This document shows, piece after piece, positions 27,801 through 35,544 of a DNA stretch of 64,000 nucleotides (its first letter is position 1; each line of letters opens with the position of its first letter). Source of the DNA: Monodelphis domestica (taxonomy: Eukaryota; Chordata; Mammalia; Didelphimorphia; Didelphidae); the NCBI RefSeq assembly GCF_027887165.1, contig NC_077230.1, forward strand, positions 34,609,351 through 34,673,350, in the 5' to 3' direction. Below the pieces are notes generated by a model. The model saw nothing but the letters and a program-made list of their open reading frames with translations, was not told the origin of the DNA and made no database searches. A program made the position numbers and the translations under genes.

Positions 27801-30800
27801 AATGGGATGAACTCACCCATAAAATGTAGACGATTAGCAGAATGGATTAGAATTCAAAACCCTACCATATGTTGTCTTCAAGAAACACACATGAGGCGGG
27901 TTGACACCCACAAGGTCAGAATTAAAGGATGGAGTAAGACCTTCTGGGCCTCAACTGATAGAAAGAAGGCAGGAGTGGTAATCATGATATCTGATAAAGC
28001 CAAAGCAAAAATAGACCTGATCAAAAGGGATAGGGAAGGTAATTATATTTTGTTAAAAGGGACTCTAGACAATGAGGAAATCTCATTAATCAACATGTAT
28101 GCACCAAATAATATAGCACCCAAATTTCTAATGGAGAAACTAGGAAAATTGAAGGAAGAAATAGACAATAAAACCATACTAGTGGGAGACTTAAACCAAC
28201 CATTATCAAATTTAGATAAATCAAATCCAAAAATAAATAAGAAAGAGGTAAAAGAAGTGAATGAAATCTTAGAAAAATTAGAATTAATAGACATATGGAG
28301 AAAAATAAATAGGGATAAAAAGGAATACACCTTCTTCTCAGCACCACATGGCACATTCACAAAAATTGACCATACATTAGGTCACAGAAACATGGCACAC
28401 AAATGCAGAAAAGCAGAAATAATGAATGCAGCCTTCTCAGATCACAAGGAAATAAAAATAATGATTAGTAATGGTACATGGAAAACCAAATCTAAAACCA
28501 ATTGGAAATTAAACAATATGATACTCCAAAACCCTTTAGTTAAAGAAGAAATCATAGAAACAATTAATAATTTCATCGAGGAAAATGACAATGGCGAAAC
28601 ATCCTTTCAAACCTTTTGGGATGCAGCCAAAGCGGTAATCAGAGGTAAATTCATATCCCTGAATGCTTATATTAACAAACAAGGGAGAGCAGAGATCAAT
28701 CAATTGGAAATGCAAATGAAAAAACTCGAAAGCGATCAAATTAAAACCCCCCAGCAGAAAACCAAACTAGAAATCCTAAAAATTAAGGGAGAAATTAATA
28801 AAATCGAAAGTGATAGAACTATTGATTTAATAAATAAGACAAGAAGCTGGTACTTTGAAAAAACAAACAAAATAGACAAAGTACTGATCAATCTAATTAA
28901 AAAAAGGAAGGAAGAAAAGCAAATTAACAGCATTAAAGATGAAAAGGGGGACAGCACCTTCAATGAAGAGGAAATTAAGGCAATCATTAGAAATTACTTT
29001 GCCCAATTATGGTGATGGAATACTATTGTGCTAAAAGGAATAATAAAGTGGAGGAGTTCCATGGAGACTGGAACAACCTCCAGGAAGTGATGCAGAGCGA
29101 GAGGAGCAGAACCAGGAGAACATTGTACACAGAGACTAATGCACTGTGGTATAATCGAACGTAATGGACTTCTCCATAAATGGTGGTGTAATGTCCCTGA
29201 ACAATTTGCAGGGATCCAGGAGAAAAAAAACACCATTCATAAGCAAAGCATAAACTATGGGAGTGGAAACAACGAGGAAAAGCAACTGCCTGAATACAGA
29301 GGTTGAGGGGACATGACAGAGGAGAGACTCTAAATGAACACTCTAATGCAAATACTATCAACAAAGGAATGGGTTCAAATCAAGAAAACATCTAATGCCC
29401 AGTGGACTTACGCGTCGGCTATGGGGGATGGGGGGGTTGGGGGGGAGTAAAAGAAAATGATCTATGTCTTTAACGAATAATGCTTGGAAATGATCAAATA
29501 AAATATATTTTAAAAAAATAATGATCAGTAAAGGTATGTGGAGAGCCAAATCAAAAATTATTTGGAAATTACATAATATCATTCTCCAAAATTGGCTAGA
29601 GAATAAATCATCAAAACAATAATTTCATTGAAGAAAATGACAATGATGAGATATCCTTTAAAAATCTATGGGATGCAGCCAAATCAGGATTCAGGGGGAA
29701 ATTTATATCTTTGAGTTCATATGTTAACAAATTAAGGAGGGTAGAGGTCAATGAATTGGACATGCAAATCAAAAAACTTGAAAGTGAACAAATTAAAAAT
29801 CCCTAGAACAAAACTAAATTAGAGATCCTAAAAATTAAGGGAGAAATAATAAAAGTGAAAGTGAAAGAACTATTGTACTAATGTAAAACTAGAAACTGCT
29901 ATTTTGAAAAAAAAAACAAACAAAATAGACAAACTACTGGTCAATCTAATAAAAAAAAAGGAAAGAAGAAAAACAAGGTAATAGTGGAGATGAAAAGGGA
30001 GACCACACCTCCAGTGAAGAGGAAATGAAGGCAATCATTAAAAACTCTATTGCCCAATTATATGGCAAAAAAATATGCTAATCTAGGTGATATAGATGAA
30101 TGTTTACAAAAATATAAATTGCCTAGATTAACATAAGAAGAAATAGAATTCTTAAATAATCCCATATCAGAAAAAGAAATTGAACAAGCCATCAAAGATC
30201 TCCTTAAGAAAAACATCCCCAGGGCCTGATGAATTAACAAGGGAATTCTATCAAACATCAAAGAAAATTTCAAAGTTCATTTGGAGAAGAACAAAAGATC
30301 AAGGATATCCAGGGAAATAATGAAAAAAAAAATCACAAAGCAAGGTGGCCTTTGTAGTACCAGATCTCAAACTATGGTGGCCTTTGTAGTACCAGATCTC
30401 AAACTATACTATAAAGCAGTGGTCATCAAAACAATTTGGTAATGGCTAAGAGGCAGAAAGGAGGATCAGTGGAATAGACTGGGGATAAGTGACCACAGCA
30501 AGAAAGTCTATGACAAGCCCAAACATCATAGCTTTTGGGACAAAATGTAAAATAAATAATTTTGATTCCATCAAATTAAAAAAGTATTGTACAAACAAAA
30601 CCAATGCAACCAAAATTAGAAGGGAAGTAACAAATTGGGAAACAATCTTCATAACAAAATCTCTGACAAAGGTCTAATTACTCAAATTGACAAAGAAGTA
30701 AATCAATTGTCCAAAAAAATCAAGCCATTCTACAATTAATAAATGAGCAAGGGACATGAATAGGCAATTTTCAGTCAAAGGAATCAAAACTATTAATAAG

Positions 30801-33018
30801 CACATGAAACAGTGTTCTAAATCTCTAATAATCAGAGAAATCCAAATCAAAACAACTCACCTCATACCTAGAAGATTGGCTAACATGACAGCAAAAGAAA
30901 GTAATGAATGATGGGGAGAGGGGGTGTGGAAAAGTTGGGATATTTGCATTGCTGGTAGACTTGTGAATTGATCCAACCATTCTGGAGGGCCATTTGGAAC
31001 TATGCCCAAAAGGGGCTAAAAGACTGTCTGCCCTTTGATCCAGCCATAACACTGCTGGGTTTGTACCTCAAAGAGATAATAAGGAAAAAGACATGTACAC
31101 GAATATTCGTAGCTTCACTCTTTTTGGTGGCAAAAAATTGGAAAATGAGGGGATGCCCTTCAGTTGGGGAATGGCTGAACAAATTATGGTATATGTTGGT
31201 GATGGAATTACTATTGTGCTCAAAGGAATAATAAAATAGAGGAATTCCATGGGAACTGGAAGAGCCTCCAAGAAGTAATGCAGAGTGAAAGGAGCAGAAC
31301 CAGGAGAACATTGTACACAGAGACTGATACACTGTGGTACAATTGAATGTAATGGATTTTTCCATTAGTGGCAATGCAGTGATCCTGAAGAACCCAGAGG
31401 GGTCTATGAGAAAGAACACTATTCGCATTCAGAAGAAAAACTGTGGGAGTAGAAACACCGAAGAAAAACAACTGCTTGATTACATGGGTCTAGGGGGATA
31501 TGTTTGGGGATGTAGACCATAAAGGAACATCCTAGTGCAAACAACAGCAGCATGGAAACAGGTTATGATCAAGAACACATGTAATACCCAGTGGAATTGC
31601 GCATCAGCAATGGGAAGGGCGGCCAGGGTGAGGGGAGGGAGGGATAGTATATGATTTTTGTAACCAAGGATTAATGTTTGAAATTGACCAAATTAAAAAA
31701 TAAATGAAATGAAATGAAATGAAAAAAAGAAAAAAGAGTATGTGAGGCCACATTTGAATTAAGGACTTTTTAAAAAATTTAATTTATTTAGTCAATTTTT
31801 AGAACATTATTCCTTGGTTACAAGAATTATATTCTTTCCCTCCCTGCCCTCTCCCTACCCTTCCTGAATCTGTTGCTCAATTTCATTGGGTATTACATGT
31901 ATCCTTGATCAGAACCAATTTCTATGTTGTTGGTGTTTGCATTATGATGATCATTTAGAGTCTACCTCCCCAGCCATATCTGAGTTAAGGACCTCTTGTT
32001 TCTAGGCCTAGCTCTCAATTTGCTAAGCCACCCTTCATTCTTTTTTAGAACTCTGTGCATTAAAAAAAAAAAAAAACCCACTGGTAACCAGGAAAGCAGT
32101 TTTGTAATTTTTGAACAGTCAGATTAATTTCACTGAAACAGATTAAAAAACATTAATCATGGAAAATGGCAAAATTTCATTTCATTTATAGTAAATAGAA
32201 TCTCATATTTTATAAGGCCTAAATTGCAAATCCTCGTTAGTATGATACCTTTGTCTTTGACTAGAGATACTTGATCCATGAAATATGATAACTTACTAGA
32301 CAAAAAAAAAATTCTACTTAGATTCATTTATTTCCAAAGAGAATAGAATTTTGAGGGTTTTTAAAGTCTACTTTCTCTCATAACATGTTTCTAGGATTTT
32401 CCTAAAATATAGTATTTGATTTAAGTTCCTTTAAGCTGTAAATGTCTGATATTCTGACCTTTCAATTTTTATTTAATTTTTAATTTTAAAAATAAATTAA
32501 TAATACATTTAAGTATTGATTGATTTTATTATTCATTCTTTTACTTAAGTAAACAGGTATGTTTTAATTAATTTAATTTAGTTTTCCATTTAATTTTTTT
32601 TCAATTTGGGATTGTTTCAATAGCACAAGCATCATTGGACTCCCATCCAGATGAATAACAATTAATACATGAAATCCCAAAACATTTCACAACGGCGAAC
32701 TATTACGGTAGTTCCTTAATGTATTTTAGGATTGTACGATGTAATTTTTTACTTCATCCAGACCTAGGGAATATTTTTCTATTCTTGGAAAATCTTTGTT
32801 CTTTAGAAATGATCCTATAGCAGCATCATTTTCAGGTTCATTATGTAAAGAATTAGAAAATCTATTCATCTGAATAAGTAGATGCAAAATTACACTTTTA
32901 ATTTTTCTTTCCAAAGGAAATCGAAGTCAACAAGAAGAAAGACCACCGGAAAATACTTAAGGCTATTAAGAAAGTTAGAGATTTTTGGGAAAAAAATCAT
33001 CATTTCGTCTTATTATAG
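493..33018 (+). CDS. Neurabin-like PDZ-SAM protein gene, copy 1 (exons A-J; first exon outside window)
   Basis: Ten exons with AG/GT borders join without a frameshift or stop: 493-613, 2313-2420, 2887-2992, 4792-4874, 12024-12111, 14115-14325, 17733-17844, 18646-18742, 21540-21719, 32917-33018 (1208 nt including TAG). Exon A opens with the last two bases of a codon, so a coding exon precedes it; the equivalent exon of copy 2 is at 51682-51795 and supplies the matching phase. The composite is 420 residues: PDZ about 9-103, a short acidic/basic linker, SAM about 346-412. The PDZ end IEIGREPPEVKSELIELL and the core EIIEGGAVHKLGCIRVFDQI resemble neurabin/spinophilin PDZ, and neurabin-1 is a known family with PDZ followed by C-terminal SAM. 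Classical neurabins are over 1000 residues with an actin-binding N-terminus and long coiled coil; neither is seen. By family analogy a cytoplasmic scaffold, but its partners are unknown. Neurabin relationship is by recognition, not search. Confidence 0.75.
2313..2420 (+). CDS. Copy 1 exon B: PDZ core
   Basis: Pyrimidine-rich acceptor (tatttttcag) before 2313 and donor gtaagt at 2421. It encodes IRVFDQIIKIGDINLIGLDE, the PDZ strand-helix segment (family pattern I-x-V-x-D-x-I-x-x-x-[DN]-G-x-x-L), followed by EIVSTFKKMDDSPFQ. Codons are split at both ends and match the phases of exons A and C. Copy at 55695-55802 has one Val-to-Ile change. Confidence 0.8.
2760..2788. repeat. (TTTTG)n repeat, intron B-C
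   Basis: About five units; the copy 2 counterpart at 56136-56177 has about eight, so it varies between the copies. Confidence 0.85.
2887..2992 (+). CDS. Copy 1 exon C: end of PDZ and following helix
   Basis: Acceptor acctag and donor gtatta. It encodes IEIGREPPEVKSELIELLEL followed by SEERKKYFMDSLIVQ. The GRExP segment after the last PDZ strand, followed by a charged helix, matches the layout of neurabin/spinophilin. It ends in phase 0. Copy at 56277-56382 differs by Glu-to-Asp and Ser-to-Leu plus two silent changes. Confidence 0.8.
4792..4874 (+). CDS. Copy 1 exon D: linker exon with donor inside a TA repeat
   Basis: Acceptor tttaaag and donor gtatat; 83 nt encoding EKIGDITIVRGQASICRSPR then VPWFWMA. 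Starts in phase 0 and ends two bases into a Ser codon completed by exon E. The segment has no family I recognise. Position +5 of the donor is A rather than G, and a long TA/TG repeat follows at once, so splicing may be weak. Copy at 58184-58266 carries Gly-to-Arg and Phe-to-Tyr changes but stays open. Confidence 0.65.
4875..4941. repeat. TA/TG dinucleotide repeat at the exon D donor (copy 1)
   Basis: Alternating TA with two TG/GG interruptions, starting at the donor itself. The copy 2 counterpart is 58267-58308, shorter and more interrupted. Confidence 0.9.
5288..5470 (-). mobile_element. Diverged SINE, minus strand (copy 1)
   Basis: ttaccttctgtcctataatt through gcggtaagagctaggcat and cagatttgagtacaggacct to the end; the reverse complement of the same SINE family. 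The copy 2 equivalent is about 58662-58840. Confidence 0.65.
6055..6125 (-). mobile_element. MIR-like remnant
   Basis: caggtgaggaaactgaggca then gattaagtgacttgcctagt and gttacacag; the core-SINE signature. Duplicated at about 59428-59490. Similar remnants lie near 11875-11990, 17470-17600, 41140-41270 and 43195-43300. Confidence 0.5.
7697..8223. mobile_element. Two adjoining hAT-type DNA transposon remnants (copy 1)
   Basis: 7697-8000 starts tcatgatggtaaacctctgg and ends aggtttgccatcacta; 8009-8223 ends agttttgccatcactg. The ends match the terminal pattern CAGTGATGGYRAACC of nonautonomous hAT elements. Related 8-mers ccctagag (7689-7696), tcctagag (8001-8008) and ccctggag (8224-8231) mark the three borders, fitting the 8-bp duplications of hAT. 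No transposase. Confidence 0.6.
8240..12023. other. Right part of intron D-E of copy 1
   Basis: 8240-9700 includes a GC-richer stretch (8900-9250) without a kept frame; 9707-10290 is LTR-like; 10290-11870 is AT-rich with nothing recognised; 11875-11990 is a MIR-like remnant. 6400-7500 (left part of the same intron) looks repeat-derived, but I cannot name the family. Confidence 0.4.
9707..10290. repeat. LTR-like repeat (copy 1); counterpart 63416-64000
   Basis: Sequence beginning tgttatggggttcag, moderately GC-rich, with a run reading aaaaagagaaatttattagt. The flanks attctgacaaag and gttctgacaaatg are similar. It looks like an LTR, but I cannot fix the 3' end or a TG...CA pair with duplicates. 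Confidence 0.3.
12024..12111 (+). CDS. Copy 1 exon E: linker exon
   Basis: Strong pyrimidine tract and acceptor (ttttcgtccacag), donor gtaaga. It encodes DLKFVIGVLKILIEED then QGCRKDIQAIFEQ, probably helical. It starts one base into a codon, matching exon D, and ends in phase 0. It is the last exon before the part of the gene duplicated at 34.4-45.9 kb and has no counterpart there. Confidence 0.7.
14115..14325 (+). CDS. Copy 1 exon F: acidic linker exon
   Basis: Acceptor aatttcag, donor gtatga; 211 nt. It encodes an acidic, probably disordered stretch (for example PDESDKEGTFLPLAPEEEFL) ending LSPEQLLAQGDFNS. Phase 0 at the start, phase 1 at the end. Its counterpart F2 at 35319-35451 is 78 nt (26 codons) shorter but keeps both phases and the QLLA motif, which supports it being coding. 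Confidence 0.75.
14935..16485 (-). mobile_element. L1 fragment, minus strand, in intron F-G
   Basis: The reverse complement of L1 ORF2 C-terminal and 3' sequence: ccaattctttaccactataa, agaatggttgtatcgattca and aaatttgactcagttctctt correspond to plus-strand L1 sequence near 30840-31200. The matching L1 in the older duplicate (35545 on) is longer, so this copy lost its 5' part. Confidence 0.65.
17733..17844 (+). CDS. Copy 1 exon G: charged linker exon
   Basis: Acceptor tttttcttag, donor gtaaga; 112 nt. It encodes a very acidic stretch (PIKKEKEEDEIVVEEEIIS) followed by basic KAKKRFSWF. The paralogous exon G2 at 43428-43530 keeps the ends but has diverged strongly. No domain is recognised; the FSWF tail next to basic residues is retained in both copies. 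Confidence 0.75.
18646..18742 (+). CDS. Copy 1 exon H: basic linker exon
   Basis: Acceptor gattctag, donor gtaaat; 97 nt. It encodes NIKERKLWNFFHFKKHDKQV then KNVHKWEEIDQE, basic and aromatic. The core FKKHDKQVKNV is identical in paralogous exon H2 (44330-44426). Phases match exons G and I. Confidence 0.75.
19402..20210 (+). mobile_element. 5'-truncated L1, plus strand, in intron H-I
   Basis: ORF2 C-terminal and 3' UTR sequence (cattctggagggaaatttgg, gtggcaaaaattggaaaatg) ending aaatattaaaaataaaaaag. Near-perfect flanks aaaaaagaa-c/t-atgag on both sides mark a normal L1 insertion absent from the H2-I2 intron. Confidence 0.75.
21540..21719 (+). CDS. Copy 1 exon I: main part of SAM domain
   Basis: Acceptor gacctctag, donor gtaagt; 180 nt, phase 0 at both ends. 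After a 19-residue lead it encodes a recognisable SAM domain: W in TEWTNIEVGNWL, then SIGMEEYVVKF, then GISGEKLLTLDNRSLK. The order W..V..WL..IGM..Y...F......G..LL.LD...L is the SAM consensus and resembles the neurabin-1 C-terminal SAM. The last SAM helix is in exon J, more than 11 kb away because of inserted transposons. Confidence 0.85.
21765..21822. repeat. (AT)n repeat downstream of SAM exon I
   Basis: About 58 bp of alternating AT with one aa interruption, 46 bp after the exon I donor. Absent behind I2. Confidence 0.9.
22089..23282 (+). mobile_element. tRNA-derived marsupial SINE, plus strand, split by an LTR
   Basis: 22089-22181 (ggggcactgggtagctcagt start, B-box ggttcaaat) and 23172-23282 (gtgaccatgggtaagtcac to the end) make one SINE matching the intact one at 63151. 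Target duplications aagagtat-t/g-tgag lie at 22076-22088 and, displaced by later insertions, at 31734-31746. The element sits inside an older minus-strand SINE. Confidence 0.75.
22182..23171. mobile_element. Solo LTR inside the SINE
   Basis: 990 bp beginning TGAATCACC and ending TTTACA, flanked by tgtgtg on both sides; removing it with one flank restores the SINE motif cagctgtgtgacc seen intact at 63236. The TG repeat leaves 4 or 6 bp as the target duplication, so the retrovirus class is uncertain. It contains a polypurine-like stretch (22290-22365) but no coding sequence. Confidence 0.65.
26276..27121 (+). CDS. L1 ORF1 protein (RNA-binding chaperone), intact
   Basis: 281 codons and TAA from ATG 26276 (MANSTEAQKPQNTKK). 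The frame is open further upstream, but no ATG precedes this one and the upstream part overlaps the 5' UTR. Basic N-terminus; a long coiled coil with heptads through LEIMQKKLKHLQNQ and KKLEENIKYLTNKMTDLENR; an RRM-like start at NLRIIGLPEKPE; then the C-terminal domain (ARELGLQPRISYPAKL). ORF1 proteins trimerise through the coiled coil and coat L1 RNA. Confidence 0.75.
   Translation: MANSTEAQKPQNTKKNKKKGATLETFYGAKIQNTEQIEDDIQENAPKSSKANGNSPQTHEEFESEMTKKMEAFWEEKLEIMQKKLKHLQNQCDETEKENQALKARIRQLEDNDRVKEQELIKQSQNTKKLEENIKYLTNKMTDLENRRRRDNLRIIGLPEKPEINTKLDMVIQDIIKENCPEILEQGGNTATDRAHRTPSKLNPQKTIPRNVIAKFQSYQTKEKIARKRQFRYKGMPIRVTQDLASSTLNDRKAWNMIFIKARELGLQPRISYPAKLTIYF
27759..29015 (+). CDS. L1 ORF2, endonuclease part only
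   Basis: 418 codons starting MPGSLQMTIITLNVNGMNSP. Apurinic-endonuclease-like motifs are in order: LNVNG, QETH, MYAPN, VGDLN and a closing SDHKEI. After the linker (FNEEEIKAIIRNYFAQLW) the frame stops at TGA 29013-29015, because the sequence jumps to the far 3' part of ORF2. No reverse transcriptase or cysteine-rich domain remains, so it cannot mobilise itself. Confidence 0.75.
   Translation: MPGSLQMTIITLNVNGMNSPIKCRRLAEWIRIQNPTICCLQETHMRRVDTHKVRIKGWSKTFWASTDRKKAGVVIMISDKAKAKIDLIKRDREGNYILLKGTLDNEEISLINMYAPNNIAPKFLMEKLGKLKEEIDNKTILVGDLNQPLSNLDKSNPKINKKEVKEVNEILEKLELIDIWRKINRDKKEYTFFSAPHGTFTKIDHTLGHRNMAHKCRKAEIMNAAFSDHKEIKIMISNGTWKTKSKTNWKLNNMILQNPLVKEEIIETINNFIEENDNGETSFQTFWDAAKAVIRGKFISLNAYINKQGRAEINQLEMQMKKLESDQIKTPQQKTKLEILKIKGEINKIESDRTIDLINKTRSWYFEKTNKIDKVLINLIKKRKEEKQINSIKDEKGDSTFNEEEIKAIIRNYFAQLW
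31767..31981 (-). mobile_element. 5'-truncated L1 tail, minus strand
   Basis: Begins T-rich (ttttaaaaaatttaatttat) and contains the reverse complement of L1 3' UTR sequence (compare 31520-31600). Flanked by ga-a/g-ttaaggac at 31756-31766 and 31982-31992, inside the old minus-strand SINE. Confidence 0.65.
32917..33018 (+). CDS. Copy 1 exon J: last SAM helix and stop codon
   Basis: Acceptor tttctttccaaag, phase 0. It encodes EIEVNKKKDHRKILKAIKKV then RDFWEKNHHFVLL and TAG (33016-33018). The DHRKILKAI segment matches the final SAM helix (family pattern: G-[IV]-x(3)-GHR-x-K-[IL]-L-x-x-[IL]). The turn before it is unusual: EIEVNKKK replaces the more usual L-G-[IV]-T; exon J2 keeps the more canonical CIGIT. 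Confidence 0.8.
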   Translation, partial: EIEVNKKKDHRKILKAIKKVRDFWEKNHHFVLL

Positions 33019-33069
33019 AAATTGATGGAAAGAAGACACAGAACCTGAAAGATGGCAAAAATGGAAAAT

Positions 33070-34409
33070 GCAATTACTTTTGTTATATTGACTTTTCATC
33101 ATTTTACTTCTGTTACTTTTGTTATATGAACTTTTAAGGGATTTTACTTCCATGTTACTTTTGTTATATGAACTTTTAAGGGATTTTAGTTCCATGTTAC
33201 TTTTGTTATATGAACTTTTAATAATTTTATTACTGTTACTTTTGTTATTATTAACTTTTAATTATTTCACTTTCATGTTACATTTGTTATATGAACTTTT
33301 AAGGGATTTTACTTCCATGTTATTTTTGTTATTATTAACTTTTAATCATTTCACTTCCATGTTACTTGTTATATGAACTTTTAATCATTTTATTACTGTT
33401 ACTTTTTTTTATTAATTTTTAATCATTTCACTTTCGTGTTACATTTGTTATATGAACCTTTAAGGGATTTTACTTCCATGTTACTTTTGTTATATGAACT
33501 TTTAAAGGATTTTACTTACATGTTACTTTTGTTATATGAACTTTTAAGGGATTTTACTACCATGTTACTTTTGTTATATGAACTTTTAATCATTTTATTA
33601 CTGTTACTTTTGCTATTATTAACTTTTAATCATTTCACTTTCATGTTACTTTTGTTATATGAACCTTTAGGAATTTTACTTCCATTTTACTTTTGTTATA
33701 TGCACGTTACTTTTGTTATTGTTAACTTTTAATCATTTCACTTCTATGCTACTTTTTTATATGAACTTTTAAGCATTTTATTACTGTTACTTTTGTTATT
33801 ATTAACTTTTAATCTTTTCACTTCTATGTTACTTTTGTTATATGAACTTTTAAGGGATTTTACATCCATGTTACTTTTGTTATATGAAGTTTTAAGGATT
33901 TTACGTCCATGTTACTTTTGTTATATGAACTTGTAAGGGATTTTACTTCCTTGTTACTTTTGTTTCATGAACCTTTAGGGATTTTACTTCCATGTTACTT
34001 TTGTTATATGCACGTTACTTTTGTTATTATTAACTTTTAATCATTTCACTTCTATGTTACTTTTGTTATATCAACTTTTAAGGGATTTTACATCCATGTT
34101 ACTTTTGTTATATGAACTTTTAAGGAATTTACTTCTATGTTACTTTTGTTATATGAACTTTTAATGGATTTTACTTCCATGTAACTTTTGTTATATGAAC
34201 GTTTAAGGTATTTTACTTCCATATTACTTTTGTTATATGAACTTTTAAGGAATTTACTTCCATGTTTCTTTTGTTATATGAACTTTTAAGGGATTTTACG
34301 TCCATGTTACTTTTGTTATATGAACTTTTAATCATTTTATTACTGTTACTTTTGTTATTATTAACTTTTAATCATTTCACTTTCATGTTACATTTGTTAT
34401 ATGAACTTA
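33070..34409. repeat. 42-bp minisatellite behind the copy 1 stop codon
   Basis: About 32 units of roughly 42 bp. Type 1 units contain ttgttatatgaacttttaag then ggattttacttcca; type 2 contain ttgttattattaacttttaa then tcatttcact; a third, 39-bp form ends in cattttattact. The forms are interspersed, suggesting higher-order duplication. The array begins about 50 bp after the stop, so it would be 3' UTR. The sequence after J2 (ataattacatgatatttacc) shows a single diverged seed and no array. Confidence 0.9.
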
Positions 34410-34470
34410 TATGCATATAAATCTCATATACTCACAGCTTAGCAAAGGACCAGACACATAAAAAGCATTT

Positions 34471-34476
34471 AATAAA
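34471..34476 (+). promoter_or_regulatory. Possible polyadenylation signal of copy 1
   Basis: AATAAA in tttaataaagg, followed by a T-rich stretch. It is the first canonical signal I see after the stop at 33018, which would place the whole minisatellite in the 3' UTR. Inference only. Confidence 0.3.
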
Positions 34477-35318
34477 GGTCATTTTTTTCTTTCTATATAC
34501 ACATGACAAGATGTATAAATATATACATACACACATTTATATATGTGTCTCTGTGTGTGTAACTTACATCTATATATACACCTCTATCAAAAAACAGGAT
34601 ACTTTTTTATCAAACCTCTCCTAACATCATTCTAACTGCAAATGGTCTGGTCACTGTAATTTCCCAGTTTTTATGGCACTTTCACTAATTTTGTCTTTGA
34701 ACATCTTTACTAGTCCATTCTACAAAATTATAATCTCCTTGGAGACAGAATCTGTCTTTTCCCTTTCATATACAATACTACACACAGAGAGTGGTTTCAT
34801 TTTATAATATTAAGTAGGAAGACTTACTATGAAGTCCTCCTTCTAATGTCCATCCTGGATGTCTAAACCTCACCAAGTCGGTAACATCTTAGTGCTCTGG
34901 GAAACTCTCTGCAACTAGAGAGCAATGGAAGTGACACTTTCCTTCAAAAAGTTAATTCTTCACTGGGAGATCTTTTTGCCTTTGAATTCTATCCCTAACC
35001 TCATCTACTATGTCTATTCCTATCCCCTTTCCCTTTCCCATCCCCATTTCGACCTCTATACGAATGTCTATCCCTATCCCTAACTTCATGTTAATCCTTA
35101 AATCTATTTTGATTATTATTCCCTGACAACCTATTCATGGAATTTGTGTATAAGTATTTTTCATGTATAGTATTAAGGGGTTAATTGGAGAGCAGAGAGG
35201 CCAGATAAGTGGCTAGCAGGTACAAATGAGTTATTTATGGAATAGTTATGAATGCTGGAGAAAAAAAGGATTGAATAAATTGAAATTAATAGAATTATTA
35301 TGGTTGCACAAATTTCAG

Positions 35319-35451
35319 ACTAACAACTTGATAGAGAAACTTAAAAAATACGTGAACATATCTGAAGTGAATATCGGAAATCAGCCTGAGGAGACAGTAA
35401 AAGAAGATATAACAACAGGGCAATTATTGGCCGCAGAGGATATCAGTTTAG
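35319..35451 (+). CDS. Cassette exon F2
   Basis: Acceptor aatttcag and donor gtaaga are conserved with exon F. 133 nt encoding TNNLIEKLKKYVNISEVNIG then NQPEETVKEDITTGQLLAAE and DISL. It is 78 nt shorter than F by an in-frame loss of the middle part. Start phase 0, end phase 1, as in F. Confidence 0.55.
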
Positions 35452-35544
35452 GTAAGAGTTTGATTCTTGATTAGGCTGAAAGGAATCAATTAGTGTCAAG
35501 AAAAGAGGCAGCAGAGGTTATAATGTAAATATGGAATTTTAGCT

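Larger units (their letters stand above)
25556..29520 (+). mobile_element. Younger L1 inserted in the older L1; reverse transcriptase region deleted
   Basis: Starts ggacttccggtcaagatggc and ends in an A-rich tail. A perfect 15-bp duplication aaaaataatgatcag lies before the start and after the tail (ending 25557 and 29527). It has a GC-rich 5' UTR, an intact ORF1, an ORF2 that keeps the endonuclease but jumps near 29010 directly to the 3' end, and a complete 3' UTR. The length, just under 4 kb, is well below a full L1. Confidence 0.85.
23292..31733 (+). mobile_element. Older L1, plus strand, internally deleted and interrupted
   Basis: A 5' UTR-like start (23292), the end of ORF1 (near 24000-24060), a broken ORF2 endonuclease region from about 24870 (tgaatgtgaatgggatgaaa) to 25555, resuming at 29521 up to about 30270, then a jump to ORF2 C-terminal and 3' sequence ending in a ga/aaat-rich tail at 31733. 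Most of ORF1 and the reverse transcriptase region are missing. Flanked by aaaaagagt at 23283-23291 and 31731-31739. Many stops; not functional. Confidence 0.75.
21990..32036 (-). mobile_element. Old minus-strand SINE split into three pieces
   Basis: Pieces at about 21990-22088 (gtgacttgccaaggttcaca), 31734-31766 (gtgaggccacatttgaatta) and 31993-32036 (ctcttgtttctaggcctagc) read in order as one reverse-complement SINE. The paralogous SINE is unbroken at 45040-45230 in the older duplicate, which shows it is older than that duplication. Confidence 0.65.

Noticed and set aside
33119..33732. Two open frames translating to repeated LLLLYELLRDFTSM units
   Set aside because: They are the minisatellite read through in one frame because the unit is 42 bp. 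They lie after the gene's stop and have no splice or start context.
33070..34409. Regular repeats resembling a CRISPR array
   Set aside because: The units are contiguous and variant, with no unique spacers, in vertebrate DNA. It is a minisatellite.
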